In this document: positions 26,304 through 36,152 of the stretch, in pieces
Position numbering within the stretch: the stretch's first letter is position 1
How the letters are laid out: every line of letters begins with the position of its first letter
Source of the DNA: Pseudanabaena sp. PCC 7367
Lineage (GTDB): Bacteria; Cyanobacteriota; Cyanobacteriia; Pseudanabaenales; Pseudanabaenaceae
Reading direction: 5' to 3'
Assembly (NCBI RefSeq): GCF_000317065.1
Contig: NC_019701.1
Location: forward strand, 1,550,001-1,614,000
DNA length: 64,000 nucleotides
Notes under the pieces: generated by a model
The model's input: only the letters and a program-made list of their open reading frames with translations
What the model was told of the DNA's origin: nothing
Databases searched by the model: none
Position numbers and translations under genes: made by a program

Positions 26304-27554
26304 ATGAAAGACTCACGTAAGAAACCCGTTTTGAAACGTTTGGCTGGCCCGATCGTACTATTGGCGATCGGTGCTGGTCTTGGTGCTTGGGTATATGGCT
26401 CAGTTGGCTCAATGCTGAAGCCAGAGCAGCCCTATGTGGCAACCTATCCCCAGATTGCCAATGCTACACCTGTTTCAATCAACGACAACAATCAACAAAT
26501 CCAGGCTGTGTTGCCGCCGATCAGTGCAAATAATAACTTTATTGCTGATGCGGTCAATCTCACTGGGCCAGCGGTGGTGCGGATCAATGCCTCGCGTACG
26601 GTTGAATCGGAACAAATGCCGGATGTATTTAACGATCCCTTTTTCCGTGACTTCTTTGGCGAAGAAATCCCGCGCCGGATGCCCAGAGAACGCACTGAAC
26701 GCGGTACTGGTTCTGGGTTTATCATCAATCGCAGTGGCGATATTATTACCAATGCCCATGTGGTCAATGGAGCCGATCGGGTGACCGTGGTGCTCAAGGA
26801 TGGCAGACGGCTGGAAGGTAAGGTATTGGGAACCGATGAATTAACCGATATTGCTGTAGTTAAAGTTGATGCTCCGAACCTGCCCGTTGTTAGCATTGGC
26901 AGCTCTGAAACTTTGCAACCCGGAGAATGGGCGATCGCCATTGGCAACCCCCTTGGCCTTGACAATACAGTTACAGCCGGGATTATTAGTGCCCTGGGGC
27001 GGAGCAGCGATCAAATTGGCGTAGATAAGCGCGTAGACTTCATTCAAACCGACGCGGCGATCAATCCGGGAAATTCCGGTGGCCCCCTGCTCAATCAAAA
27101 TGGTGAGGTGGTTGGTGTCAATACGGCCATTATTCAGGGTGCACAGGGCTTGGGCTTTGCAATCCCGATCGAAACTGCGCAGCGGATTGCCGATCAGCTC
27201 ATTACCACCGGTAGTGTGCAGCGGGCATATCTGGGGATTCAAATGATTACCCTTACGCCCAATGTAAAGCAGGAAATCAACCGCGATCCCAACATGGGCA
27301 TCCAGGTATCCGAAGAACAAGGGATTTTGATCACCCGCGTAGTCCCAAATTCCCCTGCCGATCGCGCTGGTGTGCGGGCTGGTGATGTAATTGTTGATAT
27401 CGATGGGGAAACCCTTGAATCGGCTAGCCAAGTGCAACAAGCAGTAGAACGTCGCAGCGTGGGTGAAAGCCTACAACTAAAGGTGAAGCGCGATGGCCGC
27501 GATCTGGCTCTGCAAATTCAAACTGGCCTATTCCCCCAAAATACACCTACATAG
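26304..27554 (+). CDS. hhoA: HhoA/HtrA-family periplasmic serine protease (DegP/DegQ-like)
   Basis: A 416-residue membrane-anchored or secreted protease. The N-terminal basic stretch and helix (about 11-33) are a signal or anchor. The trypsin-like domain carries the triad His152 (TNAHVV), Asp182 (TDIAVVKV) and Ser258 (GNSGGP). One PDZ domain follows (about 300-405) with YLGIQMITLTP and GVRAGDVIVDIDGETLES. These proteases degrade or refold damaged envelope proteins and respond to heat and light stress. Cyanobacteria carry paralogues HtrA, HhoA and HhoB; assignment to HhoA rather than HhoB is tentative. It lies 534 bp downstream of sigG and its anti-sigma gene on the same strand. Confidence 0.9.
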   Translation: MKDSRKKPVLKRLAGPIVLLAIGAGLGAWVYGSVGSMLKPEQPYVATYPQIANATPVSINDNNQQIQAVLPPISANNNFIADAVNLTGPAVVRINASRTVESEQMPDVFNDPFFRDFFGEEIPRRMPRERTERGTGSGFIINRSGDIITNAHVVNGADRVTVVLKDGRRLEGKVLGTDELTDIAVVKVDAPNLPVVSIGSSETLQPGEWAIAIGNPLGLDNTVTAGIISALGRSSDQIGVDKRVDFIQTDAAINPGNSGGPLLNQNGEVVGVNTAIIQGAQGLGFAIPIETAQRIADQLITTGSVQRAYLGIQMITLTPNVKQEINRDPNMGIQVSEEQGILITRVVPNSPADRAGVRAGDVIVDIDGETLESASQVQQAVERRSVGESLQLKVKRDGRDLALQIQTGLFPQNTPT

Positions 27555-28360
27555 GCACCCACATAGGTTAGTTAATGAATCATAGATTGGTTGTTGTGAG
27601 CTGATTTTGATCAATCTTACTAAATATCAATATTTGGCAAGAAACAAATTGGCAAATCGGTTTCAAGAACCAAACCATAGCTGAGGAAAATAAAACAGCT
27701 CCAGATGTTGCGATCGCCAAGATTGTTGCCTGGAGTTGTTTTTGCTTAAATGATTTCAGCAATATTGGTTTGTTAGCACGCTTGCAAAAGTTTCAATCCT
27801 GTAACCAGACCGTTATGCTCTCAGCGGTTATATCAAATCCTTTGGATCGCTTACATGTGCAACGTAATGGTCGTAACGATTACAAACATTTTAAATGAGG
27901 TTATTCAACAGGATTCGGTATTACATAAACATTTAGGCAAGAAGTTTGTGGATCGACCAGCCTAGCCTAATCTCAGCCGCGATCGCTGATCTTTTATGGA
28001 TTCACGTATGGATTCACGCTCCATGGCAACGTGGCCACATCCAGTTTTTTAGCTCTGCATCTGTTAATTATTAAAATTATCAAAGGCCGATGTTGATAAA
28101 TATAAATATTTAATCATTGCGGATAAGGGCAATCGATCAGTACATTCGCTGTATCCCTTTAAAATCCAATTGTTATATTATGGATTTTGGGAATATCTGA
28201 TCTATAGTTATCATCAGTATTTTTAATAAGTCGGTTTTGATGCAGTGACAACCGCGTAGTAAAAGAAGACTTGAGCGTGGTTTAGTTGTGTCTAATGTAT
28301 TGATGTATTAAGACGAAAACGCGATCGCCGTTAATCTTTCTGTTTATTTGTGGTGGGAAT
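27555..28360. other. Intergenic region upstream of the adhesin-CHAT gene
   Basis: An 806-bp AT-rich stretch. It contains a perfect 12-bp tandem repeat (27995-28018). A minus-strand frame (27580-27762, TTG start) encodes a hydrophobic peptide but lacks a ribosome site and is not called. The long leader suggests complex control of the large gene downstream. Confidence 0.4.
27995..28018. repeat. Tandem 12-bp direct repeat
   Basis: TATGGATTCACG occurs at 27995-28006 and again at 28007-28018, about 345-365 bp upstream of the adhesin-CHAT start codon. Function unknown. Confidence 0.75.
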
Positions 28361-31300
28361 ATGCGCTGTTACTTATTGCTGGCCTTAGCAACATTCACGG
28401 GTCTGAGCCTAGCCTATGAAAAAGATCTGCAAGCACAGGTCACACCAGACGGAACTACCGCCACCACAGTGGATGGCAATCAGATCAATCCAGTTGGCTC
28501 CGGCACTGTCAATGGTAATAACCTCTTCCACAGCTTTGACCAATTCAACGTACCCAGTAGCGGTGTCATTTTCGGCACCGATGGTAGCAGTGTTGATGGC
28601 AACAGCATTCAAAATATTTTAAATCGGGTCACTGGCGGTGATCCCTCCAGTATCTTTGGCGCGATCCAGAGTAGCGGCGCTTTCCCCAATGCCAATTTGT
28701 ATTTGCTTAACCCCAATGGGATTATTTTTGGCGCAGGTGCCAGCCTGGATATTGGCGGTTCATTTCATGCCAGCACCGCCACGTCACTTTTGTTTGACAG
28801 CGAGCAGATTTTCAGGGCGATCGCTGATGGCGTATTCCCGTTTGGTGATCCCAAAGCATTACGGTTTGGCATTACAGAACCAGCGGCAATCATTAACCAG
28901 GGCAATTTAGCAGCCAGTAATAATTTAAGCCTGACCGGTGGCACGGTGATCAGCAGTGGCAATCTCAGCGCCAATGGCACCGTAGCGATCGCGGCAGCAC
29001 CAGGTAACAGCGCGATCGAGTTGCGATCGCCAAATGCAGTGTTGGGTTTAACAATTCTGCCGGATGCGGTGGGAAATGAGTGGCAGGGCACGATCGCTGA
29101 TATTCCCCAATTGGCCAGACAGTTAACGGGCACAAGTAATCCTGAAGCCGATGAGGTAGTCGTAAATCCTGATGGTTCCTTAGCTTTAGTAGAAATCAGT
29201 GAAGGCTTAACCAGTAGCTTTAATGAAGAAACCGAGCAGTTTGTTACCACGGGCAATTATGCGATCGCGCCGGGCGATGTAGCGATCAAAAATGCCAATG
29301 CGGCAACGGTGCAAGTTGAGGCAGACCAGGATATTGCTGCCCTGGTGCCGGATTTAGAAACCTCCGGCGATCTCTCCTTGAATGCTGGCAATGAATTGGT
29401 CTTGCGTGATTCGGCGGAAACGGCTTCAACAGTAAGGGCAGGTGGCGATCTCACCCTCTCGGCTAAAAATGGCATTGATATTCTGGCGTTGAACCATGCC
29501 GCCAGCCGGATCGAAAGTGGTGGCGATCTCACGTTGCAAAGTGATGGCATTATTTCCGGCGATGCGATCTATTTCAGTATTGGGGATTTTATTCTCAAGC
29601 CGATTACTCCTGGCAGTGTCACTAATTTTATTAGCCTCTATGATCCAATTATTCGATCGGCTGGCAATGTAGACTTGGCTGGAGATTATTCGGGGACTTC
29701 ATTACTCGTCGAAGCGGCAGGTAGCATTACCACCGATGGCATTGAAATTACAGGGCCTGATTTATTCTCACCAGAGCCAGCTTTAGTAAATAATTGGGCT
29801 TTGATTCTGCGGGCAGGAGTTTTACCTGGTTCAACAACTTCATTCCCAGTGGTGGAAGGCGGCTCTAATGTTACTGAAGCCCCTTCAGATGGGCTTGGGA
29901 ATGTTACCGTTGATGGCCCTATTAGTATTATTCCTGGGATTGGTGAAGATAGCCTGGTTGAAATTACCGCCACAGGTAATGTTGAGATAAATGACCAAAT
30001 TCAAATTATCTCTGCTTTTGGTACTACTAACCTGCTTGGAATTACGGCTGAAGGGAATGTTGATATCAATGCGCTGATCGATGCCAGGGGGGTAGACACC
30101 ACGATCACCAGTAACACTGGCACAATCAACACTGATGTGGTGATCACCCATGCCAACTCCAACGGTGGCGATCAGATTTTTTCTGCACCGCTGGGGATTA
30201 CTACCGGCGATCTCGATTCCAGTAGTCTTACCAGTGGGATAGCTGGAGATATATTCATTGATACGCCTGGGTCAGTTAATGCAGTTAGTATTACTGCCGA
30301 GGCTAATGAAGGTACGGCAGGCAATGTTTTAATTGGTTTGGTTGACCAGCCTAGTTTTTTAATTTCGGGGATTATTTCAACCCAGAACAGTTCCGCTGGC
30401 GATGCCGGTGGGGTGTCAATTCAAGTTGATGATAGTGTTAATATTACCGAAATTATTGCTAGTTCTACTAATCTTGGGCTTGGTGGCAACGTCACGATCG
30501 ATGCGGGAGGAGTTGTACAAATTCCTGGTGGTATTACTACTACAGGACATGAGTTTGATGCAGGTGATGTTAGCATTACCACGAATAGCAGCATCCTGAC
30601 TGGTGATATTACTACCACATTAGAAGATGGTGATTCACCTGGTTATAGCGCTGGAAATATTAACCTGATCGCTACAGGCAACGATGATATTAATGTAGGT
30701 AATCTCAATGCCAGTGTTTATGGTGGTGTAATTGGTTTTGCTGGCAATGCCGGCAATGTGGCGATCGATAGTGATAGTGGTGATATCTCCACGAATAACA
30801 TTCTCACTATCTCTGAGTTTGCTAATGGTGGTGGGGTTAACTTAACTGGCCAGAATGTTAATACTGGCTATATTACTAATGCCTTCTCCGAGAATACCAG
30901 CACTAGCCCAGTAATTATTAGTGCCAGTGGTGAAGTGAATACTGGCAAGATTGATACTTCAGCTAATATTAATAGTGGTGCGATCGAAATTACTGGCAGC
31001 GATGTAACTGTTAATGGAGATTTACTGACTGCATCGTCAAATATAAGTGGTGATATCACCGTTAATGCCACTGGTGATATTAATGTGAATGGCGATATTG
31101 ATACCTTTGGCTCCTATAGTGGTAGTGCTGGTGATGTCAGTATATCTACCACATCCAGCAGTAGCGTTACAGTTACAGGTAACATTTATGCCTATGGCTA
31201 TGAAGGTGCTGCCAGCGGGGATGTGACCATTACTGCTTTGGGGAATGGTGATATTAATGTTAACAATATAAACACTAATGCCGCTCAAGGCTCTTCCCCC

Positions 31301-33697
31301 ATGAGTGGTACTGCTGGTGATGTTACGGTTAATAGCAGTACGGGGAGCATTGTTACTGGCAATATTTCCGCAGTAGCTGATTCGAATCAAAGTGGATCGA
31401 TTAGCTTATCTGGTCAGAATATAACCGTTGGCGATATTAACGAGCTACCCGTTTCTGCCGACAGTAGTAACGTTTCCGTAGTTATTTCGGCGATCAATAA
31501 TGTCAGTGCTGGTGATATTTTTACTAGAGCATTTTTTGATGGCGGTGATGTTGATATCTCCGGTAACAATATTCAAGTTGGTCTGATCAATACGACTGGT
31601 TCCGATTTTGGTGGCGATGTCAATATTGATGGCAACACGATCATATTAGATTCGATCCGAACCGAGTCTACCAATGGCTTTGGCGGTGATGTGGATATTG
31701 TCTTTACCGATTTCTTCCGGGCGATCGGCTTTTTCACTGGTTTTAATGGCACGGATGCCAGTATTTCTACGGATGGCTCTGATGCTGGTGGTTCGGTTAG
31801 TATCGTCCGCGATCCCCTGGTAACCGGCGTAGATGATTTCCTGGTTGGCGATAGTGGGATTGTGAGCGAGAGCGGTAATGGCACAGTCAGCGCGATCGTC
31901 ACCAGCAACGCTAACCAGATCCTGACTGCCACGATTCCGGTTGAACAAATCCAGGGCAATATTCTGATTCGGAATAGCCTACCAAATGATCCCCCTCCCA
32001 CCGATCCACCTCCAACCGATCCGCCCCTAACCGATCCGCCTCCCACCGATCCGCCTCCCACCGATCCGCCTCCCACCGATCCGCCTCCCACACCAACGCC
32101 CACACCGACTCCTACGCCCACACCGACTCCTACGCCCACGCCGACTCCTACGACCACGCCAACACCAACTCCTACACCAACGCCAACACCGACTCCCACA
32201 CCAACGCCTACACCTACTCCCACACCAACGCCTACACCCACCCCGGCCCCCACACCGACTCCTGCACCCAATCCTGCGCCTGCACCTTCGCCTACACGAT
32301 CCCAGGAACAGGATGTAGTTGACTCCACCCTGATCACTCTCGATCCTTCACTCCAGCAGCCTGAGGCCAGTCTCGATCGCCAGGCTAAGATTGCGCTGAT
32401 TGACTTTAAGCGCTCCGAGGCCGATCGCTTTCTAGCGAATGGTCAGCTAGATGCCGCCCTGATTGCGATCGAATCCGGCTATAAATCAGAGCTGGAAGTA
32501 TATACCGGCGAGAGCCTACCAGCTAATATTGTGGGGCTGAATGATGGCCAGGAAATCATCACCGAAGCCTCAAATATTACTAAGAGTGTGACGGCGATCG
32601 TTTATCCGATTATTTTGGAAGATCGGCTCGAAATCCTGGTGATTCCGCCCAAGCGACCGGAAGACGACAATGCCGACAAGGATAAATCAATCTCCCCTGA
32701 TCAACTGGGTAAGCCATTCCTGGTGACGGTGCGAGGTGTCTCTGAATCAGATATGAATACGGTTGTGACTGACTTTGCAATCAACCTGCGTGATCCTAGT
32801 TCCGACGACTATTTGCGCCAATCGCAACAGCTCTATGATTGGATTATGCGACCAATCCACGATCGACTGCAAGCAGAGGAAGTCGAAACGATCGTGTTTG
32901 TGATGGATAGTGGCTTGCGGGTAATCCCACCTGCTGCCTTCCATGATGGTAGTAGCTTCTTAGCGGATCAATATGCATCCGCCACAATTCCGGCCTTAAG
33001 TGTTAGCCAAGCAATCCTGAAGGAAAGAGATAGCAAAAACAGTCGGATTCTGGCGATGGGTCTGACGGAATCTGTGGATGGATTTGCCGCCCTTCCTGCG
33101 GTAGAAACTGAAGTGGAAACCATTACCGAAGATGTATTATCGGGAAGTTTCTTCCTGAATGAACCATTCACCGTTGGCAACCTCCAATCGCAACGTGGTC
33201 AGGCAAAATATGGCATTATCCATCTGGCCACCCATGCTCGATTCACTTCTTCGCAAGAAGAGGGCGCATTTATTCAATTCTGGGATCGCCGCCTGAATAT
33301 TAAAGCGATCGGCGAGTTGGGGCTAGATGATCCAACCGTGGAAATGCTGACCCTCAGCGCTTGTCAAACTGCCGTGGGTGAAAGTCTTGGCCTGGGTGGA
33401 TTGGCGATCAAGAAGGGGGTTAAGAGCGTATTGGCTTCCCTGTGGCCGGTTGAGGATGCTGGCACCGCACCGCTGATGATTAATTTCTATAGCCGGTGGG
33501 AGGATTCGCGGAGTAAGGCGATCGCCCTGCGTGAATCTCAGCAATCGATCCTGAGTGGTAGGGTCAGAATCGAAAATGGCCGAGCAGTTGGTATTCCTGG
33601 TCTGGATGATGTGATTTTGCCCGATGAAGGAGCCCAAATCGATCTTTCCCATCCCTACTATTGGTCTTCGTTTATTTTGGTTGGCAACTGGCTCTAA
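28361..33697 (+). CDS. Filamentous-haemagglutinin-type secreted adhesin with C-terminal CHAT protease domain
   Basis: A 1778-residue protein. A signal peptide (about 1-25) precedes a two-partner-secretion (TPS) domain (about 27-160) with [38 protein letters not shown] and [21 protein letters not shown] long beta-helix-like region of G-D-V/I-containing short repeats extends to about 1205. A DPPPT then PTPT linker (about 1210-1313) leads to a helical segment and a CHAT domain (about 1480-1778). The CHAT catalytic dyad is visible: His1625 in HLATHARF and Cys1668 in [10 protein letters not shown]. The architecture implies a surface or exported fibre carrying a caspase-like protease. No TpsB/FhaC-type outer-membrane partner is encoded in this window. 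Substrate and trigger are unknown. Confidence 0.92.
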   Translation: MRCYLLLALATFTGLSLAYEKDLQAQVTPDGTTATTVDGNQINPVGSGTVNGNNLFHSFDQFNVPSSGVIFGTDGSSVDGNSIQNILNRVTGGDPSSIFGAIQSSGAFPNANLYLLNPNGIIFGAGASLDIGGSFHASTATSLLFDSEQIFRAIADGVFPFGDPKALRFGITEPAAIINQGNLAASNNLSLTGGTVISSGNLSANGTVAIAAAPGNSAIELRSPNAVLGLTILPDAVGNEWQGTIADIPQLARQLTGTSNPEADEVVVNPDGSLALVEISEGLTSSFNEETEQFVTTGNYAIAPGDVAIKNANAATVQVEADQDIAALVPDLETSGDLSLNAGNELVLRDSAETASTVRAGGDLTLSAKNGIDILALNHAASRIESGGDLTLQSDGIISGDAIYFSIGDFILKPITPGSVTNFISLYDPIIRSAGNVDLAGDYSGTSLLVEAAGSITTDGIEITGPDLFSPEPALVNNWALILRAGVLPGSTTSFPVVEGGSNVTEAPSDGLGNVTVDGPISIIPGIGEDSLVEITATGNVEINDQIQIISAFGTTNLLGITAEGNVDINALIDARGVDTTITSNTGTINTDVVITHANSNGGDQIFSAPLGITTGDLDSSSLTSGIAGDIFIDTPGSVNAVSITAEANEGTAGNVLIGLVDQPSFLISGIISTQNSSAGDAGGVSIQVDDSVNITEIIASSTNLGLGGNVTIDAGGVVQIPGGITTTGHEFDAGDVSITTNSSILTGDITTTLEDGDSPGYSAGNINLIATGNDDINVGNLNASVYGGVIGFAGNAGNVAIDSDSGDISTNNILTISEFANGGGVNLTGQNVNTGYITNAFSENTSTSPVIISASGEVNTGKIDTSANINSGAIEITGSDVTVNGDLLTASSNISGDITVNATGDINVNGDIDTFGSYSGSAGDVSISTTSSSSVTVTGNIYAYGYEGAASGDVTITALGNGDINVNNINTNAAQGSSPMSGTAGDVTVNSSTGSIVTGNISAVADSNQSGSISLSGQNITVGDINELPVSADSSNVSVVISAINNVSAGDIFTRAFFDGGDVDISGNNIQVGLINTTGSDFGGDVNIDGNTIILDSIRTESTNGFGGDVDIVFTDFFRAIGFFTGFNGTDASISTDGSDAGGSVSIVRDPLVTGVDDFLVGDSGIVSESGNGTVSAIVTSNANQILTATIPVEQIQGNILIRNSLPNDPPPTDPPPTDPPLTDPPPTDPPPTDPPPTDPPPTPTPTPTPTPTPTPTPTPTPTTTPTPTPTPTPTPTPTPTPTPTPTPTPTPTPAPTPTPAPNPAPAPSPTRSQEQDVVDSTLITLDPSLQQPEASLDRQAKIALIDFKRSEADRFLANGQLDAALIAIESGYKSELEVYTGESLPANIVGLNDGQEIITEASNITKSVTAIVYPIILEDRLEILVIPPKRPEDDNADKDKSISPDQLGKPFLVTVRGVSESDMNTVVTDFAINLRDPSSDDYLRQSQQLYDWIMRPIHDRLQAEEVETIVFVMDSGLRVIPPAAFHDGSSFLADQYASATIPALSVSQAILKERDSKNSRILAMGLTESVDGFAALPAVETEVETITEDVLSGSFFLNEPFTVGNLQSQRGQAKYGIIHLATHARFTSSQEEGAFIQFWDRRLNIKAIGELGLDDPTVEMLTLSACQTAVGESLGLGGLAIKKGVKSVLASLWPVEDAGTAPLMINFYSRWEDSRSKAIALRESQQSILSGRVRIENGRAVGIPGLDDVILPDEGAQIDLSHPYYWSSFILVGNWL
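31988..32299 (+). repeat. Low-complexity Pro/Thr-coding tandem repeat
   Basis: Tandem CC-rich units coding first Asp-Pro-Pro-Pro-Thr (15-nt unit) and then Pro-Thr dipeptides, ending in Ala-Pro and Asn-Pro variants. It forms a stiff spacer between the adhesin and protease parts of the encoded protein and is a likely site of length variation. Confidence 0.95.
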
Positions 33698-33792
33698 ATA
33701 GGTAAGTTAGTTCTAGCTAATTGCTGATCAAACCTGCTGAGCAAATAACTTAAATTCCTGGCCTGGCAAGCTTGTAGCAGCAGTTACAGCCC

Positions 33793-35862
33793 CTAGGTCA
33801 GATTTTTAGGTAATACAATCTCGAAGGTAGTGCCCTGATTTAGCTTGCTTTGAATGTGAACATCGCCGTGGTGCAGACTAGTGATTTGCTCAACGATCGC
33901 CAACCCCAACCCTGCGCCTGGTGTACCGGATATGGTATCAGCATTAGTAGCCCGATAGAACTGCTCAAAAATCTTGGTTTGTTCAGCGGCAGGAATGCCA
34001 ATGCCCTGGTCAGTGACTTTGATTACAACCTGATCATGGCGATCGATTAGCTCGAATAATATGCTGCTGTTGGTAGGCGAGTACCGAGCAGCATTGCTAA
34101 GTAGCTGGAAAGTTAGTTGCTTAATCAGTTCTGGATCAAGCCGGGCACAAATAGGATGCTGTCCTATAAACCGATATTCAACTTGATGATTCTGCTGGTT
34201 GCGCTGCCATTCAGCAATAATACTCTGGTAGATATCTTCTAGATTTAGTGGTACTGGCGAAAAATCGTACTCAGCTGATTCGGTGCGATTGATGGTTAGG
34301 GCATCTTCGATTACCCGGATGATGCGATTGACATTCTCTTTGATTTGGCTGAATTTACGCGATCGCCTGATTGCTGGTAATTGGTCATAGCGGTTTTCTA
34401 AGGCCTCGCTGAGCAGCATGATCAAGGAAAGCGGTGTGCGTAATTCATGGGAGATGGTAGAAATGAGCTGAGACTTAAGCTGGCTAATTTCTTTCTCTTT
34501 GGCCAGAGCCTGTTTTGCGATATGTTCAGCCTTTTTGCGTTCTTGGACTTCTATTTGCAGTTGAATCAGGGTATTTTCTAGCTCCTGCGATCGCTGGTGT
34601 GCCTGTTTGAGTAATTTGGCTTGTTGGAGGGCAATGCTAAATTGCTCAGCTATTTGATTGAGGAAGTTGATTTCTGATTGCTGCCATTGACGCGACCCAG
34701 AGTTTTGATAGGCTCCTAGCAATCCCCACAGCTTCTGGCCAGAGAAAATCGGCGCGATCGCATAGGCTCTGATCTGGAAATATTTCAGCATTCGGACATG
34801 GCATTCTGAATGATCTACGGTGTAGATATCAGCAACGGCAAAGGTTTCATGATTGGCATAGCGCCCCCCTTGGGTCTTTTGCAAATAGGAATCTTCCCAC
34901 TTCGTGTTGATATTTTTCTTGTTGTTGATATTTTGGTGCACCAATGGCAACCAATCACGATCGACCGATTCGGCCACAAACTCACCGCTCCAATCGGGGT
35001 TAAAGCGATAAATCGCCACCCGATCGGCATTCAGCAATTGCCTGACTTCGTGGGTGGTGGTGGCAAAGATTTCCTCAACTTCCAGCGATCGGCGAATTTT
35101 ATTAATCACAGTGGCGGCAGCTTTTTCCCGTGCCACTGCCTGGGCAACCGATAGCGAAAGGTATTGCGATTGTTGGTTCAGGCGCTCCATTGCCTCTGCC
35201 TGCTGTAGGGCTACGCTCAAATGAGCCGCAATTTGCTGCACAAACTCAATTTCCGTATCTTGCCACTGACGCGAAGCAGCGCAATGGTGGATACACAATA
35301 GCCCCCACAATTCATTACCCTGATGTAGCGGTACCACCAGGTTGGCTTTTACTTGAAACCGAGCCAAAATCTCAATATGACAATTTTTGAGTCCCAGCGC
35401 ATATATATCAGCCGCAGCCCAAACTCTGCCCTGTTGATAATAATGAGCATAATTATGGCCGAAGCAATGATCATTAATTTCAGCGCCTAAGGCTGAATGA
35501 TAGGGTGGTAGTACATCTTCAGCTACAAATCGACCGACATTATAGTTAGCGCCAGGATCGAAGCGATATATGGTTACCCGATCGACATTGAGTAGTTGTC
35601 TTACCTCGGTAGCAGTTGAATCAAAAATAGTCTGTAGTTCTAATGACTCTCTAATTTTGGTCACCACCGATAGGAGCGCCTTTTGTTGCAGGAGCTGAAT
35701 TGGCACTGTAATTGGCCACGTAGTTGGCTCAATAATTGGCTTATTAGTTGGCTCTGTAGTTTCCTGGGGGGTAGGGTTGGCTATGGCTGCAAGTTGCGAT
35801 CGTAATTTAGAAATTTCCTGCTGCAGCTTTTGGAAATCCTTGTCACTGGGGGCATTATTCAT
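33793..35862 (-). CDS. Cyanobacteriochrome-type sensor histidine kinase with two bilin-binding GAF domains
   Basis: A 689-residue soluble kinase. GAF1 (about 68-220) holds a DXCF motif (Asp131-His-Cys133-Phe134) and the canonical bilin-attachment pair Cys161-His162 in LKNCHIEILARFQVKANLVV, the pattern of two-Cys blue/green-type cyanobacteriochromes. GAF2 (about 250-415) has QGGRYANHETFAVADIY and Cys354-His355 in SECHVRMLKYFQ, the pattern of red/green-type domains. A coiled coil (about 415-460) joins HisKA with phospho-acceptor His472 (STISHELRTPLS) and a HATPase_c domain with GIGIPAAEQTKIFEQFYR and GLGLAIVEQI. No response regulator is adjacent. It faces the adhesin-CHAT gene, stops 95 bp apart. 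Spectral type is inferred from motifs only. Confidence 0.9.
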   Translation of the reverse strand: MNNAPSDKDFQKLQQEISKLRSQLAAIANPTPQETTEPTNKPIIEPTTWPITVPIQLLQQKALLSVVTKIRESLELQTIFDSTATEVRQLLNVDRVTIYRFDPGANYNVGRFVAEDVLPPYHSALGAEINDHCFGHNYAHYYQQGRVWAAADIYALGLKNCHIEILARFQVKANLVVPLHQGNELWGLLCIHHCAASRQWQDTEIEFVQQIAAHLSVALQQAEAMERLNQQSQYLSLSVAQAVAREKAAATVINKIRRSLEVEEIFATTTHEVRQLLNADRVAIYRFNPDWSGEFVAESVDRDWLPLVHQNINNKKNINTKWEDSYLQKTQGGRYANHETFAVADIYTVDHSECHVRMLKYFQIRAYAIAPIFSGQKLWGLLGAYQNSGSRQWQQSEINFLNQIAEQFSIALQQAKLLKQAHQRSQELENTLIQLQIEVQERKKAEHIAKQALAKEKEISQLKSQLISTISHELRTPLSLIMLLSEALENRYDQLPAIRRSRKFSQIKENVNRIIRVIEDALTINRTESAEYDFSPVPLNLEDIYQSIIAEWQRNQQNHQVEYRFIGQHPICARLDPELIKQLTFQLLSNAARYSPTNSSILFELIDRHDQVVIKVTDQGIGIPAAEQTKIFEQFYRATNADTISGTPGAGLGLAIVEQITSLHHGDVHIQSKLNQGTTFEIVLPKNLT

Positions 35863-36111
35863 TGTGGCTCACACATATTTATTCACATAAATCACGCCTC
35901 TATTGATGGGAGGGTCATCAAAGAGCCAATGCACTGCCAGTCACAAATTGTTATCCTAATCCAGTGTAGATCAGTGATCAAATTTTTAGGGGAATTAATA
36001 TCCTGATTGCAATGAATTGTTATGTATGAGCAATGTTGATCATTAAGCCGTCTTCTAATCTTCTACTTAACATAATTAGCTTTTAATGTAACAGCGATTA
36101 ATACTTGCCTA

Positions 36112-36146
36112 AGATACCAGATACCAGATACCAGATGCCAAATGCC
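36112..36146. repeat. Five tandem heptamer repeats (STRR-like)
   Basis: AGATACC is repeated three times (36112-36132), then the variants AGATGCC and AAATGCC (36133-36146). It lies 6 bp beyond the pseI stop codon. Short tandemly repeated heptamers (STRR) are a known feature of filamentous cyanobacterial genomes; this particular unit is not one I can assign. Confidence 0.85.
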
Positions 36147-36152
36147 AATTAG

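Noticed and set aside
27580-27762. 60-codon minus-strand frame with a hydrophobic segment downstream of hhoA
   Set aside because: It starts at TTG with no Shine-Dalgarno and ends in low-complexity sequence; it is more likely chance.
31573-32337. Long minus-strand frame rich in Gly-Val repeats opposite the adhesin linker
   Set aside because: It is the antisense image of the Pro/Thr repeat and has no ribosome site or independent coding character.
28361-35862. A dedicated defence island formed by the CHAT protein and the neighbouring genes
   Set aside because: The CHAT protein is exported rather than paired with a nucleic-acid sensor, and no other defence genes surround it; a surface role is more likely.
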